A stretch of 34,301 nucleotides of DNA from a virus: IMG/VR virus record IMGVR_UViG_3300046168_000021, positions 1 through 34,301 of that record. One strand, 5' to 3'. Positions 16,530 through 25,582 of the stretch are shown here, piece after piece; position 1 is the first letter of the stretch; each line of letters starts with the position of its first letter. Both the position numbers and the translations under genes were made by a program. Below the pieces are notes generated by a model. It ran no database searches and was not told the origin of the DNA. It saw only the letters and a program-made list of their open reading frames with translations.

Positions 16530-17246
16530 ATGGTAAATATAAACAATGTATACCAATCTGTTCTTGTTATAACAAACAAAGATAATCGTGGTTATATAAC
16601 GCCTGAAGAATTTAATAGATTAGCTGAGCAAGCTCAAAATGAGATATTTGCAAGTTATTTTGTAAGAGAAGCAGGTTATGAGTTAAATGCTTTTTTAACA
16701 AGTGATTTTTCTGATCCTAATACTTATTTAGCAGAAAAAATAAATGTGTTTTATAAAGATAGCACTCTTACTCATGCTAATGGTGAATTTACATATCCTG
16801 CTGACTTATATAGAGTAGGTGTGGTTTCTGTAGATAACGTTGTAGCAGATAGAGCTTCACATGAAGAAGTTAAATACATTAATTTATCACCATTAACAGC
16901 ACCAGTAAAAACACAACCCGTGTATTCATTAACAAACACGGGTGTTGTTGTTTATCCTTCAACTGTAACATCAGGTGTAAAATTAGATTACTTAAGACAA
17001 ACAATTAGACCCAAATGGGGTTATGTGCTTCAAGGCACAATACCTTATTATGATCCAACTGTATTTGATCCAGCTACCGATAGTTATGATGTAGCCGCTA
17101 AATCTTACAATTTTGATTTACATCCTTCAGAAGAAAACAATTTAGTAGTTAAAATACTTAACTATGCTGGAGTTGTTATAAAACAAGGCGATGTAACTGG
17201 ATTTGCACAAGGTAAAGAACAACAAAACGCAGCAACTGAACAATAA
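16530..17246 (+). CDS. Putative head-tail connector / adaptor protein
   Basis: 238 residues: an N-terminal helical part (INNVYQSVLVITNKDNRGYI, then TPEEFNRLAEQAQNEIFASY), a beta-rich middle with YPADLYRVGVV, and a C-terminal helix ending in a Gln/Asn/Ala tail. The pattern NxVYQxVLxxxNKxxRGYITPxEFN is familiar from marine phage structural proteins. Position between capsid and tail-tube genes suits an adaptor ring. It joins the next gene by a TAATG overlap. The exact ring is unknown. Confidence 0.55.
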   Translation: MVNINNVYQSVLVITNKDNRGYITPEEFNRLAEQAQNEIFASYFVREAGYELNAFLTSDFSDPNTYLAEKINVFYKDSTLTHANGEFTYPADLYRVGVVSVDNVVADRASHEEVKYINLSPLTAPVKTQPVYSLTNTGVVVYPSTVTSGVKLDYLRQTIRPKWGYVLQGTIPYYDPTVFDPATDSYDVAAKSYNFDLHPSEENNLVVKILNYAGVVIKQGDVTGFAQGKEQQNAATEQ

Positions 17247-18172
17247 TGGCAATATCAAGAAAACCTTTAGATGTAGATAATTATTCCGCTTTAGATGGCG
17301 GTAATGGATTAGCAGTCCCTGGATATTACAGGAGAACAAACTTAAACGATATAATAAACAATTTTATTGTAGCATATATTGGTGATGGTAAAATTCTTAC
17401 TCAGGTTCCTAGATATGAGGTTGCTTTCTTTGCACAAAAAGCAGTGCAAGAATTTAGTTATGATGTTTTTCATTCTGAAAAAGCCTTAGAAATACAACTA
17501 AGTTCATTAAGACAAATGTCTTTGCCATCAGACTACGTTAATTATATTAGTATAAAATGGACAGATGCTAGCGGCGTGCAAAGAACAATACTACCTAGCA
17601 CAACAACACAAGCAAATCAAGGTGTTGCTCAAGATGAAAATTATCACTACTTATATGATAATGATGGTAATATAATATTTGCTGAAACATCTGAAACAAT
17701 AGATAGATATAAATCTAATAGTCCGGAGGAAAATGAAGAACTTGCAAGTACGTATTACTATGGATATTTTGATGTACCTAATTACTTTGGTTATTTTGGA
17801 GGTCGTTATGGTTTAACACCTCAATTTTCTAATATAAATGGTACGTGTGTTATAGATTTAAATGCAGGACAAATATATTTTCCATCAACAATACCTCAAG
17901 ACACATATATAACATTAAGTTATATATCTGATGGTTTAGGTAATAATGGAGATTTTGACAATGTGTTAGTGCCTAAATTAGCAGAAGAAGCTGTAATGTC
18001 AACAATTCTTTATAGCTTATGTAAAATAAGACCTTCAGCTTCAGGTTTATTACCTTTATATAAAAAAGAAGCAGCTGCTAAAACAAGAAATGCAAAAATT
18101 AGAATAGCTAATATGAAAGTAGATGAAATGACTCAGATATTTCGTAATAAAGCTAAATGGATTAAACACTAA
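17246..18172 (+). CDS. Putative neck/tail-tube ring protein
   Basis: 308 residues. It contains NNFIVAYIGDGKILTQVPRY followed by EVAFFAQKAVQEFSYDVFHS and LPSDYVNYISIKWTDASGVQ. This order (VAYIGxGKI ... VxFxAxxAxQExSxD ... LPxDYVNYxxxxWxDxxG) I associate with neck or tail-tube proteins of short-tailed phages, including Bacteroidota phages. A C-terminal helix rich in Lys/Arg (KKEAAAKTRNAKIRIANMKV) follows. It would form part of the tail tube under the portal. Assigned from pattern and gene order only. Confidence 0.55.
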   Translation: MAISRKPLDVDNYSALDGGNGLAVPGYYRRTNLNDIINNFIVAYIGDGKILTQVPRYEVAFFAQKAVQEFSYDVFHSEKALEIQLSSLRQMSLPSDYVNYISIKWTDASGVQRTILPSTTTQANQGVAQDENYHYLYDNDGNIIFAETSETIDRYKSNSPEENEELASTYYYGYFDVPNYFGYFGGRYGLTPQFSNINGTCVIDLNAGQIYFPSTIPQDTYITLSYISDGLGNNGDFDNVLVPKLAEEAVMSTILYSLCKIRPSASGLLPLYKKEAAAKTRNAKIRIANMKVDEMTQIFRNKAKWIKH

Positions 18173-18181
18173 TAATTTTCT

Positions 18182-21100
18182 ATGCCAGAAATTAAAAGAA
18201 CATTCAATGTCGGTAAAATGAACCGAGATCTGGATGATAGAATAGTACCTGCCGGTGAATATCGAGAAGGTTTTAATATTAATATCGGGCAATCAGAAAG
18301 CTCAGATGTTGGTGCAGTTGAAAATTTATTAGGTAATGAATTAGTAGCACAAAGTGGACTTGCTAATGGTAAATGTATAGGTCAAGTAGCTGATACTGGT
18401 GCAGAAAAAATATATTTTCTTGTTACTACAAATTCAATATATAATGAAACCAACAGTGGTCAGCATGGTTTATTTGAATATGATCAAAAAACAAAACAAC
18501 TTACAGCTTTAATTGTTTCAACACAGTTAAATTTACATCAAAATTATCCTGTAACAGGTATAAATATAGTTGATGACCTTTTATTTTGGACTGATAATAG
18601 AAATTATCCTAGAAAAATAAATGTAGTAACCGCAAGAAACAATACTTCTTACTATACTGCAGCTGCAGATATAGATAATTTAATATCTGTAGCTAAGTTT
18701 ACACCATACGAATCCCCAACTATTGTTGCGGCAACTAGAGAATCTAGTATATCTTCTACTTTTATGGAAGATAAACTTATTAGATTTTCATATAGGTGGC
18801 AGTTTGAAGATAGTGAGTATAGTGTATTAGCTCCATTTTCTCCTATACTTTTTTCAAGATTAAATGAAACTGATACAATAAGTACTTCACTGTCAAATTT
18901 TGGTGAAATAGAAACTTTTGTTAACGCAATAAATCAAGTACAACTACAAATACCTACACCAACCGGATATGGTATTACAAGTGTTGAATTAATATACAAA
19001 GAGTCTGGATCAGGTACTTTATATGTTGTTGATGATCAAGAAATTACAACAGAACCTTTTGTAAACTTTACATATTCTTCAACCGATCCATTTAGAACTT
19101 TGCCAGGTGATCAGCTTACTAGGGTTTATGATGCTGTACCTATTAAAGCTAAAGCACAAGAAGTTGCTGGTGGTAGATTAGTTTATGGAAATTTTTTACA
19201 AAATTTTGACATACCTAATATAGCTTTTAGTGTTGAAAGAACAGGTGAAACATCTGCTAGAAATAATATTTTAACAAATCAATCAGTTAAATCAAGAAGA
19301 ACATATCAGGTTGGTATTGTATTAGCTGATAAATTTGGTAGACAATCACCTGTTATATTATCTAGCTCTGGTACTGATACTGTTTTCATAGATCCAGGTT
19401 ATGGTAATGCATCATCAACAACTGCTTTTAATGCATTGAGAATAGTATTTGCAGACACAACACAGATACCAACATGGGCTTATTCATATAGAGTTGTTGT
19501 AAAACAACGTGAACAAGAATATTATAATTGGATATCTACTATTGATGCTGCTAACACGGTTAATCGTTTTGGCGATAGTATAAATAAAATACCTAGAGAT
19601 CAAACAGCTGCAATACCTCCTAGTACTTCAGCAACAATATCTCCATGTAATGTATCTGTTTATCCTAAGTATTTAGCTGGTGGAAATGTTTATACATCTC
19701 CATATGCGGCTTTAACTTCAGTACAATCTATTTCAAATCCTTCAGGTGATGCAACTGTTACAACTATTGATAATAGCGGTAACGCAGTATCTACTGGTTT
19801 ATGTGTTTTTGAAACAGAACCTGTTAGCTCTGAGTTAGATATATTTTATGAAACATCTACAGGAGGTTTAGTTGAGGATATTCCTGCTACTGCTATTGAT
19901 ATAGAATTTTTTAACTGTATATTGTTAACTTTTACAGCGGGTAATCATGTAGAAATAAATAGAATTAAAGCAGGTTTTAATCAACCGTTTTTTGATGTAG
20001 GTGTTAGAGCTTATGTAGTGCAAGAAAACTTTACTCAAGAAAGAAGAAATAATACTCTTATACATTCTAGTGGACTTTTAAACTCTAGAACTGGTATTAA
20101 CTACATAAATCAATTTAATGAATCTGAGGGTGGTCTAACTATCTCTCTTGATCCACTAAATGGTTCTGTACAGAAAATGTTTGTTGATGATACGCAGATA
20201 TTAATATTTCAAGAAGATAAAGTATCTAGATCACCTATTGATAAAAACTTTATATATGCAGCTGAAGGTGGCGCAGTGCCAGTTACAAGTAATACACAAT
20301 TTTTGGGAACAGTAGCTGCTTATGCTGGTGAGTTTGGTATATCAAACGATCCTCAATCTTTTGCAAGTTTTGGTTTTTCAAGATATTTTACAGATAAAAA
20401 TAGAGGTACTGTATTAAGATTATCTCAAAATGGTATTACTGAAATATCACAAGTTGGTATGGGTGATTTTTTTAGAGATGCTTTAAAACAATCTACGTCT
20501 ATTATAGGATCTTATGATGAGTATAGTCGTATGTATGAATTAACTATTATAGGCCAAGGCTTTGATAGTAATGAAGATACAAATGCAGCTACAGCATCAG
20601 ATGGATATTTAACAGTTACTTTTGATGATAGATCAGGTGGGTGGACAAGTTTTAGAGGTTATAAACAAGAAGGTGGTTTATCATTAAATAATACATATTA
20701 TACTTTTAACGGTGGTCAATTATGGCAACATCACAGTACTAATGTAACTAGAAATAATTTTTATAACTCTGGAACACAAGAGTCTTATGTTATACCTATA
20801 TTTAACGACGCTCCATCGCTTGTAAAACAATATAACAGTTTAAGTTATGAAGGCGATACTGGCTGGGAGTTAGAGTACATAGAAACAGATATAAGCGCTT
20901 CAGGAACACTACCAGTTTTAGCAACATCTTTTACAACAACCCTACAATTAAATGGTGCTGCACCTAATTCTGTATTTAATGGAGCTAATACTGCTCAAGC
21001 TAAGCAAGGTGATAATGTTCAATGGGCTATTTTTGTATCACCATTAAACTCTCAATTTGCTTTTAACAACGTAAACGATATAACATTAACTCCAGCTTCT

Positions 21101-22231
21101 GGAAGTAGTTTAAGTGTAACAAATCCCGTTGGAACTCCTCCGTTTGAATCTACAGATGGAAGATTAGTATTTTTAGTTCAACACACTGTTGGAAACGCTA
21201 ATAGCATACAAACTTTAAACATAGGAGGTACAGGCGCTTCTTTAGCATTTACTGTAGCTTTGTTGACCGTAAACATTATAGATACTGTTTCAAACTCTTC
21301 AATAACTCCAGCTTCACAAGTGTTTAATAATGCTGGAAGTAATAGTGTTATATTTAGTACAGCTGTTGAAAACAACTATTATATAGATACAGCTAACGTA
21401 ACTGTTAGTGTGCTTGGGATGCCAGCTTCTACTAATCCTGGAACTTTAACAAATGTAAGGAGTGGAGTTGGAGGTTGTAGTGCATGTTTGGATAATTTAA
21501 CTTACACTTTACCAATAACAGTTCCTTCAACAGCAACAGCTGGAACAATAACAGTAAATGGATCAGCAACATTAAAATATACCTTACAATTAAATCAAGG
21601 TAATGTAGCGGCACCTACGGGTGGAACTGTTAATTATAGCACACCTGTTCAATCGAGCGGAGCAACAACAACTATAGGTACACCTTTTTATAATTCTCCA
21701 TTTGATTTAGCAAGTACTAGAACTGTTGTTATAACATACACATGTGCAACAACTGAAATACTTGTTGATAATAGTTATGTTTTATCTGGTTTTCCAACTG
21801 GCACTACACCAACTCCTGTTTTAAGTAACGAAGATGGTCAACTAGCGATAACTCAAGTTATACCTATACTTACACAAGATACAGTTGTAACTCCAGTTGT
21901 AGATTCAACAGTAGGAGCAGTTGCAGCAACATTAGGTAATACTTCTACAATAAATCTACCTCAACCTGGTAGTGCACAAACTATAGCTAGTACTTGGAAT
22001 GTTAATGGATCTGCTTCACCAGGTTCTCCAACCGCCTCTTGGTTATCTTTAGATTCTGCTGCTTCTGGCGTAGCTATATCGTTATCTCCAGGAGTTTCTT
22101 TTACAGTTTCTGCTCCAGCTAATAATACCGGAGCTCAAAGATCTACTACTATTGAACTTACAACAACAAACAGTAGAGTAACAGGTTCAGCGGTAGCACC
22201 ACAAACAATAAACGTAATTCAAGCAGGATAA
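18182..22231 (+). CDS. Large tail-tube/stabilisation protein with Ig- and BACON-like C-terminus
   Basis: 1349 residues. The N-terminus carries VGKMNRDLDDRIVPAGEYRE followed by SSDVGAVENLLGNE, the hallmark pattern of the tail tube B / stabilisation (muzzle-like) proteins of short-tailed phages. The next 850 or so residues are beta-rich, consistent with a propeller-like tail nozzle. From about residue 920 the protein changes to Thr/Ser/Val-rich Ig-like sandwiches, including a C-S-A-C pair (GGCSACLDN). The last stretch (about 1277-1349) has ASWLSL, VSAPANNTGAQRSTTIEL and ends QTINVIQAG, which matches the BACON ending 'N(T)xGxxRxxxI ... xxVxQAG'. BACON folds bind carbohydrates or mucin in Bacteroidetes proteins and occur in crAss-like phages. 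It is the largest tail protein in the window. Confidence 0.65.
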   Translation: MPEIKRTFNVGKMNRDLDDRIVPAGEYREGFNINIGQSESSDVGAVENLLGNELVAQSGLANGKCIGQVADTGAEKIYFLVTTNSIYNETNSGQHGLFEYDQKTKQLTALIVSTQLNLHQNYPVTGINIVDDLLFWTDNRNYPRKINVVTARNNTSYYTAAADIDNLISVAKFTPYESPTIVAATRESSISSTFMEDKLIRFSYRWQFEDSEYSVLAPFSPILFSRLNETDTISTSLSNFGEIETFVNAINQVQLQIPTPTGYGITSVELIYKESGSGTLYVVDDQEITTEPFVNFTYSSTDPFRTLPGDQLTRVYDAVPIKAKAQEVAGGRLVYGNFLQNFDIPNIAFSVERTGETSARNNILTNQSVKSRRTYQVGIVLADKFGRQSPVILSSSGTDTVFIDPGYGNASSTTAFNALRIVFADTTQIPTWAYSYRVVVKQREQEYYNWISTIDAANTVNRFGDSINKIPRDQTAAIPPSTSATISPCNVSVYPKYLAGGNVYTSPYAALTSVQSISNPSGDATVTTIDNSGNAVSTGLCVFETEPVSSELDIFYETSTGGLVEDIPATAIDIEFFNCILLTFTAGNHVEINRIKAGFNQPFFDVGVRAYVVQENFTQERRNNTLIHSSGLLNSRTGINYINQFNESEGGLTISLDPLNGSVQKMFVDDTQILIFQEDKVSRSPIDKNFIYAAEGGAVPVTSNTQFLGTVAAYAGEFGISNDPQSFASFGFSRYFTDKNRGTVLRLSQNGITEISQVGMGDFFRDALKQSTSIIGSYDEYSRMYELTIIGQGFDSNEDTNAATASDGYLTVTFDDRSGGWTSFRGYKQEGGLSLNNTYYTFNGGQLWQHHSTNVTRNNFYNSGTQESYVIPIFNDAPSLVKQYNSLSYEGDTGWELEYIETDISASGTLPVLATSFTTTLQLNGAAPNSVFNGANTAQAKQGDNVQWAIFVSPLNSQFAFNNVNDITLTPASGSSLSVTNPVGTPPFESTDGRLVFLVQHTVGNANSIQTLNIGGTGASLAFTVALLTVNIIDTVSNSSITPASQVFNNAGSNSVIFSTAVENNYYIDTANVTVSVLGMPASTNPGTLTNVRSGVGGCSACLDNLTYTLPITVPSTATAGTITVNGSATLKYTLQLNQGNVAAPTGGTVNYSTPVQSSGATTTIGTPFYNSPFDLASTRTVVITYTCATTEILVDNSYVLSGFPTGTTPTPVLSNEDGQLAITQVIPILTQDTVVTPVVDSTVGAVAATLGNTSTINLPQPGSAQTIASTWNVNGSASPGSPTASWLSLDSAASGVAISLSPGVSFTVSAPANNTGAQRSTTIELTTTNSRVTGSAVAPQTINVIQAG

Positions 22232-22232
22232 T

Positions 22233-22472
22233 ATGGCAGCAATAGTAACATTTCCTTTTCAAGAAAAAGAAGGTAAGTATTTTGCACCTATAAGTTCATC
22301 AGAACCAAATTATATTGTTGTCAATGGTACTTTAACACAGACAGACAATAAAATAGTAAGTGGAATTAAAGGTGCATTTGCTTCAATTAAATTAACATTA
22401 CCAACAGCAAACGCTTCAACAAAAAAAGAACTATTTGCTTTAAACGCGGAAGCGGTAAATTCATCAAATTAA
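22233..22472 (+). CDS. Small hypothetical protein after the tail protein
   Basis: 79 residues: MAAIVTFPFQEKEGKYFAPI followed by a beta-rich stretch with VNGTLTQTDNKIVSGIKGAF and a polar C-terminus. It starts one base after the stop of the large tail protein and ends 5 bp before the GNAT-like gene, so it belongs to the same operon. No domain is recognised. A small tail or head decoration component is possible. Confidence 0.6.
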   Translation: MAAIVTFPFQEKEGKYFAPISSSEPNYIVVNGTLTQTDNKIVSGIKGAFASIKLTLPTANASTKKELFALNAEAVNSSN

Positions 22473-22477
22473 ATTAT

Positions 22478-22918
22478 ATGCAATTACAAGTAAGAAAATT
22501 ACAAGAATCCGATTGGGATTTAATACCAAAATGGTGGGAAGCTTATGGAGCCGAAGGCTTCCCTCGTGATATGTTACCTGGATCTTTTAGAGTTGGTGAC
22601 GAACAAGAAGAAAAAAGAAAAGGCTTAGGTGGCTTTATGGTTTGCAAAGGAGATGATCCTATTGCAGCTATGTGGCTGTGGATGACAAACAGTAAGACTG
22701 CGATTCCAGCTGTAGTAGTTAGTGATAAATCTTATCAAGACACGGACAGAAGTGATGCATTGCAACTCTTAGTAAATTTTACAACTGATTTTGCCGAGGA
22801 CATGGGTTATAAATACGCATTTGCTTGGGCAAAAAAAGGAGTGTTATTAGATAAATATAAACAAGCGGAGTATTATTGTGATGAAACTCCGTCTTATGAA
22901 TTAATAATGAAATACTAA
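22478..22918 (+). CDS. GNAT-like acetyltransferase-fold protein
   Basis: 146 residues with the order of a GNAT fold: QVRKLQESDWDLIPKWWEAY at the N-terminus, then GGFMVCKGDDPIAAMWLWMT (strands 2 to 4), then VVVSDKSYQDTDRSDALQLL and a C-terminal helix-strand pair with AFAWAKKGVLLDKY. The acetyl-CoA loop (R/Q-x-x-G-x-G/A) is not well conserved: the corresponding stretch is YQDTDRSDALQL, which may mean altered or lost catalysis. Similar small proteins sit among structural genes of marine phages. It shares a TAATG overlap with the next gene. Confidence 0.55.
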   Translation: MQLQVRKLQESDWDLIPKWWEAYGAEGFPRDMLPGSFRVGDEQEEKRKGLGGFMVCKGDDPIAAMWLWMTNSKTAIPAVVVSDKSYQDTDRSDALQLLVNFTTDFAEDMGYKYAFAWAKKGVLLDKYKQAEYYCDETPSYELIMKY

Positions 22919-24132
22919 TGGGAAGTATAGTAAAAGGAGTTGGATCATTATTTGGTGGTCGAGCTAGAAGAAGAGAAGAAGCAAGCGCACGAACAGAATT
23001 TGAAGGCGCTAAACAAGGATTAAAAGATTTTGAATTTGGAGATTTTTATGGAGATCTTCAAGCAAAAGAATTAGGTGCGGCGCAGCAAGGACAGTTGTCT
23101 CAAGCGCAAGGTGGCACTTTAGGCCCAGCGGGTCAAGCAGCTCTTGTTCAAAGAGGACCAGCTGTTCAGGCTCAGTTAGCTAATTTAGCAGATGCTCAAG
23201 GATACCAAGGTCAAGGTTACACAGCTGGATCTACTAGTGTTGGTCAGCTAGCAAGAGGCGCTGATACTGGTCTTACAAACACAATGAACAACTTACAAGT
23301 GTCTACGGCTGGAGCAGAACTAGCAGCACAAGAAGCAGATCAATCATTAGCAGCTTCTCAAGATTTAGCGGCTCAAGCAGGTACTGGGGCTGGTGGAGCT
23401 ACTGCGTTAGCCGCTGCCGCTGCAAAGTCTAAAGCAGGTATTTCTGCGGATATAGATAGACAAGTTAAATCTAACGAACAAATGAGAGCTGCCGCTGAAA
23501 GTCAATTACAACAAAGTCAATTAGCTCAAGGTAATTTAGCATCACAATTTGATTTAGGTCAACAACAATTTAACGTTGGCGCTGCAAACGATGCTTCAAG
23601 ATTTGGTGCTCAAGCTCAAAATGATGCAGCAAGATTTAGCGCACAAGCGCAAAATCAATTTGCTTTATCTGAATTTCAAGCTGGAAATCAAATGAATCAA
23701 TTTAATGCAGCTGCACAAAATCAAGTTGCTAGAGATAATTTTAATGCCGCTAATGCAACTAATCAGTTTAATGTTGGTGCACAAAACAGATTTTTAGAAA
23801 GTCAATTTGGTGCTGATAACGCTTTTTCTATGGCTAATATGGAGGCTGCAAACAAAATGTCACAGTTTAATGCAGCTGAAGCTAATCAACAAGAAAGAGC
23901 TAATCAATCACAGTTAAATTCATTTATGATAAATCAAGCTGCAGGTCAGGCTGATAGAGCTGAAAGCCAATATGCTCAACAAATGGATCAATTTAACATT
24001 GGATCACAAAGATATGGTCAAGCTCAACAAGCTAGAGCGCAAGCTACTGGTGATTTGTTAGGTGGTATTGGAGGAGTTTTAAGTGCTGCTGCTGGGCCAG
24101 CTGGAGTACTTAAAGGAATTATGGGAGGATAA
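22918..24132 (+). CDS. Probable internal (ejected) virion protein with hendecad repeats
   Basis: 404 residues, rich in Ala, Gln, Asn and Gly. The N-terminus MGSIVKGVGSLFGGRARRRE and C-terminus LLGGIGGVLSAAAGPAGVLK are glycine-zipper-like and may insert in membranes. From about residue 215 to 355 there are 11-residue units such as RFGAQAQNDAA, RFSAQAQNQFA, QFNAAAQNQVA and QFNVGAQNRFL. An 11-residue period usually gives straight, right-handed or near-straight coiled coils. Small Ala/Gln-rich proteins next to a giant one recall the T7 gp14/15/16 ejectosome, but no homology is shown. It lies between the GNAT-like gene and a 475-residue protein. Confidence 0.55.
   Translation: MGSIVKGVGSLFGGRARRREEASARTEFEGAKQGLKDFEFGDFYGDLQAKELGAAQQGQLSQAQGGTLGPAGQAALVQRGPAVQAQLANLADAQGYQGQGYTAGSTSVGQLARGADTGLTNTMNNLQVSTAGAELAAQEADQSLAASQDLAAQAGTGAGGATALAAAAAKSKAGISADIDRQVKSNEQMRAAAESQLQQSQLAQGNLASQFDLGQQQFNVGAANDASRFGAQAQNDAARFSAQAQNQFALSEFQAGNQMNQFNAAAQNQVARDNFNAANATNQFNVGAQNRFLESQFGADNAFSMANMEAANKMSQFNAAEANQQERANQSQLNSFMINQAAGQADRAESQYAQQMDQFNIGSQRYGQAQQARAQATGDLLGGIGGVLSAAAGPAGVLKGIMGG
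23568..23990 (+). repeat. Degenerate 33-bp coding repeat (11-residue units)
   Basis: About a dozen tandem 33-bp units encode F/N/Q/A-rich 11-mers, for example QFNAAAQNQVA and QFNVGAQNRFL. The units are conserved as protein but diverged as DNA, which suggests old duplication under structural constraint. Confidence 0.6.
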
Positions 24133-24148
24133 TTAATAAATTAATATT

Positions 24149-25576
24149 ATGGCAATAAATTCACAATTAGATTTAAGAGCGGTTCAAAATGCTTATGGTA
24201 ATCACATGCAAAATGCTTTATCAAAAGCTGGAGATGATATTGATTTAGACATTGAAAAAACTAGAAAACTTCAAGAAGTAGCTGAAACAAAAGCAAGAAG
24301 AGAATTACAGACAGGTATATTAAAATCTCAACAATTAAAGGGATTAGTAGTTCCTTCAGAAACAGAATTTGAAAGTCTTAATTTATATGCTCAAGATATG
24401 AGCAGACAGCTTGTAGATCAATACAGTACTTTAGTATCTTCATTAGAAAAAAACGAAATAGATTCAAATCAGTTTGCTCAACAAGCTTCTATTATACAAA
24501 TGCAAGTTCCTCAAATTAAAAATTTTGTAAGTGGACTTGAAGAAAGAGCATCTGCATGGAGTGCTGGATTGAAAGACAATACACTAAGTTTAGCTAATCC
24601 ACCAGAGAATGAATCTTTTTTTGCAGCTATAGCTCAAAATAGAGGTGAGTTTGGTATGGATGAAAATGGCGTTTTAGTTTATCAAGGTAAAACAGAAGCT
24701 GGAGAAGATTTTAGTTTTCCAGCAAATAAACTTCAAGACATACCTGTTCCTATAAAAAAAGTAGAAAGTTTTGTTGAAATGAGTGATCCACTTGTTGATG
24801 CTTTGTTAAAACCAAAAGCTTATTTTAATGAAATAACAGGAAAAGAAGAGTTGAGAACAGTTGACAAACAGTCTAAAGATTATGAGCGTGCTGTTAGGCA
24901 AGCTTTTGATGCATTCTTAGGAGCTGATGATGATACTGCCAACTCTAAGCTTAGATCATTAGCTGCAGATCACGTAGGGATGACTAGAGATCAAATTCAA
25001 GATGCTATCAATGATACAAATTATGAAGGTCCTACTGGTGAAACATTTGCAAATAGATTAGAGTATGAAATGGAAAAGCATTTTGTACAAACTGTAGATG
25101 AAAATTATGAGGCTACTAAATATAAAAACTGGAAGCAAGCTCAAGAAGATTTACAGATGCAAAAAATGTATCAACAAAGTCAATTAGCAAGAGAAGCAGC
25201 GTGGCAGGGTAAGACACAAGTAGAAAGAGCACAATATCAAACAGCTAAATATATGAAAGATTTATCTTCTCCAACAGAAGATTTAAACTCTTGGGTATCT
25301 GGAGCTGGAGCTAGTGTTTTAAGAACTTTTGAAAAAGACTTAAAAAAGGATGACGTATTAATACCTGCTGGTTCTATAGCTATAAAAGATAGAGGTGGTA
25401 AAAGTATATTAATTACACCTGAAATACTTGAAGATCCTAATAAGTTAGCTAGCTTTTTGTCATCAAGGTTATATAATCTGCCACCTTATATGCAATCATT
25501 TAATTATAAATCAACAACACCTAAAGATATAAGTCCAATAAAAAAAATTACTAATTTTTTAACTGGTAAAAAATAA
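24149..25576 (+). CDS. Probable internal virion protein
   Basis: 475 residues, charged and helical (MAINSQLDLRAVQNAYGNHM; KTRKLQEVAETKARRELQTG), with few hydrophobic runs. It lies between the hendecad-repeat protein and the giant zincin protein. The central part (about residues 150-330) is more mixed. No enzyme motif is found. The gene order resembles the set of ejected proteins of T7-like phages, where this would be the middle member, but that is only an analogy. Confidence 0.5.
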   Translation: MAINSQLDLRAVQNAYGNHMQNALSKAGDDIDLDIEKTRKLQEVAETKARRELQTGILKSQQLKGLVVPSETEFESLNLYAQDMSRQLVDQYSTLVSSLEKNEIDSNQFAQQASIIQMQVPQIKNFVSGLEERASAWSAGLKDNTLSLANPPENESFFAAIAQNRGEFGMDENGVLVYQGKTEAGEDFSFPANKLQDIPVPIKKVESFVEMSDPLVDALLKPKAYFNEITGKEELRTVDKQSKDYERAVRQAFDAFLGADDDTANSKLRSLAADHVGMTRDQIQDAINDTNYEGPTGETFANRLEYEMEKHFVQTVDENYEATKYKNWKQAQEDLQMQKMYQQSQLAREAAWQGKTQVERAQYQTAKYMKDLSSPTEDLNSWVSGAGASVLRTFEKDLKKDDVLIPAGSIAIKDRGGKSILITPEILEDPNKLASFLSSRLYNLPPYMQSFNYKSTTPKDISPIKKITNFLTGKK

Positions 25577-25582
25577 TCCTTT

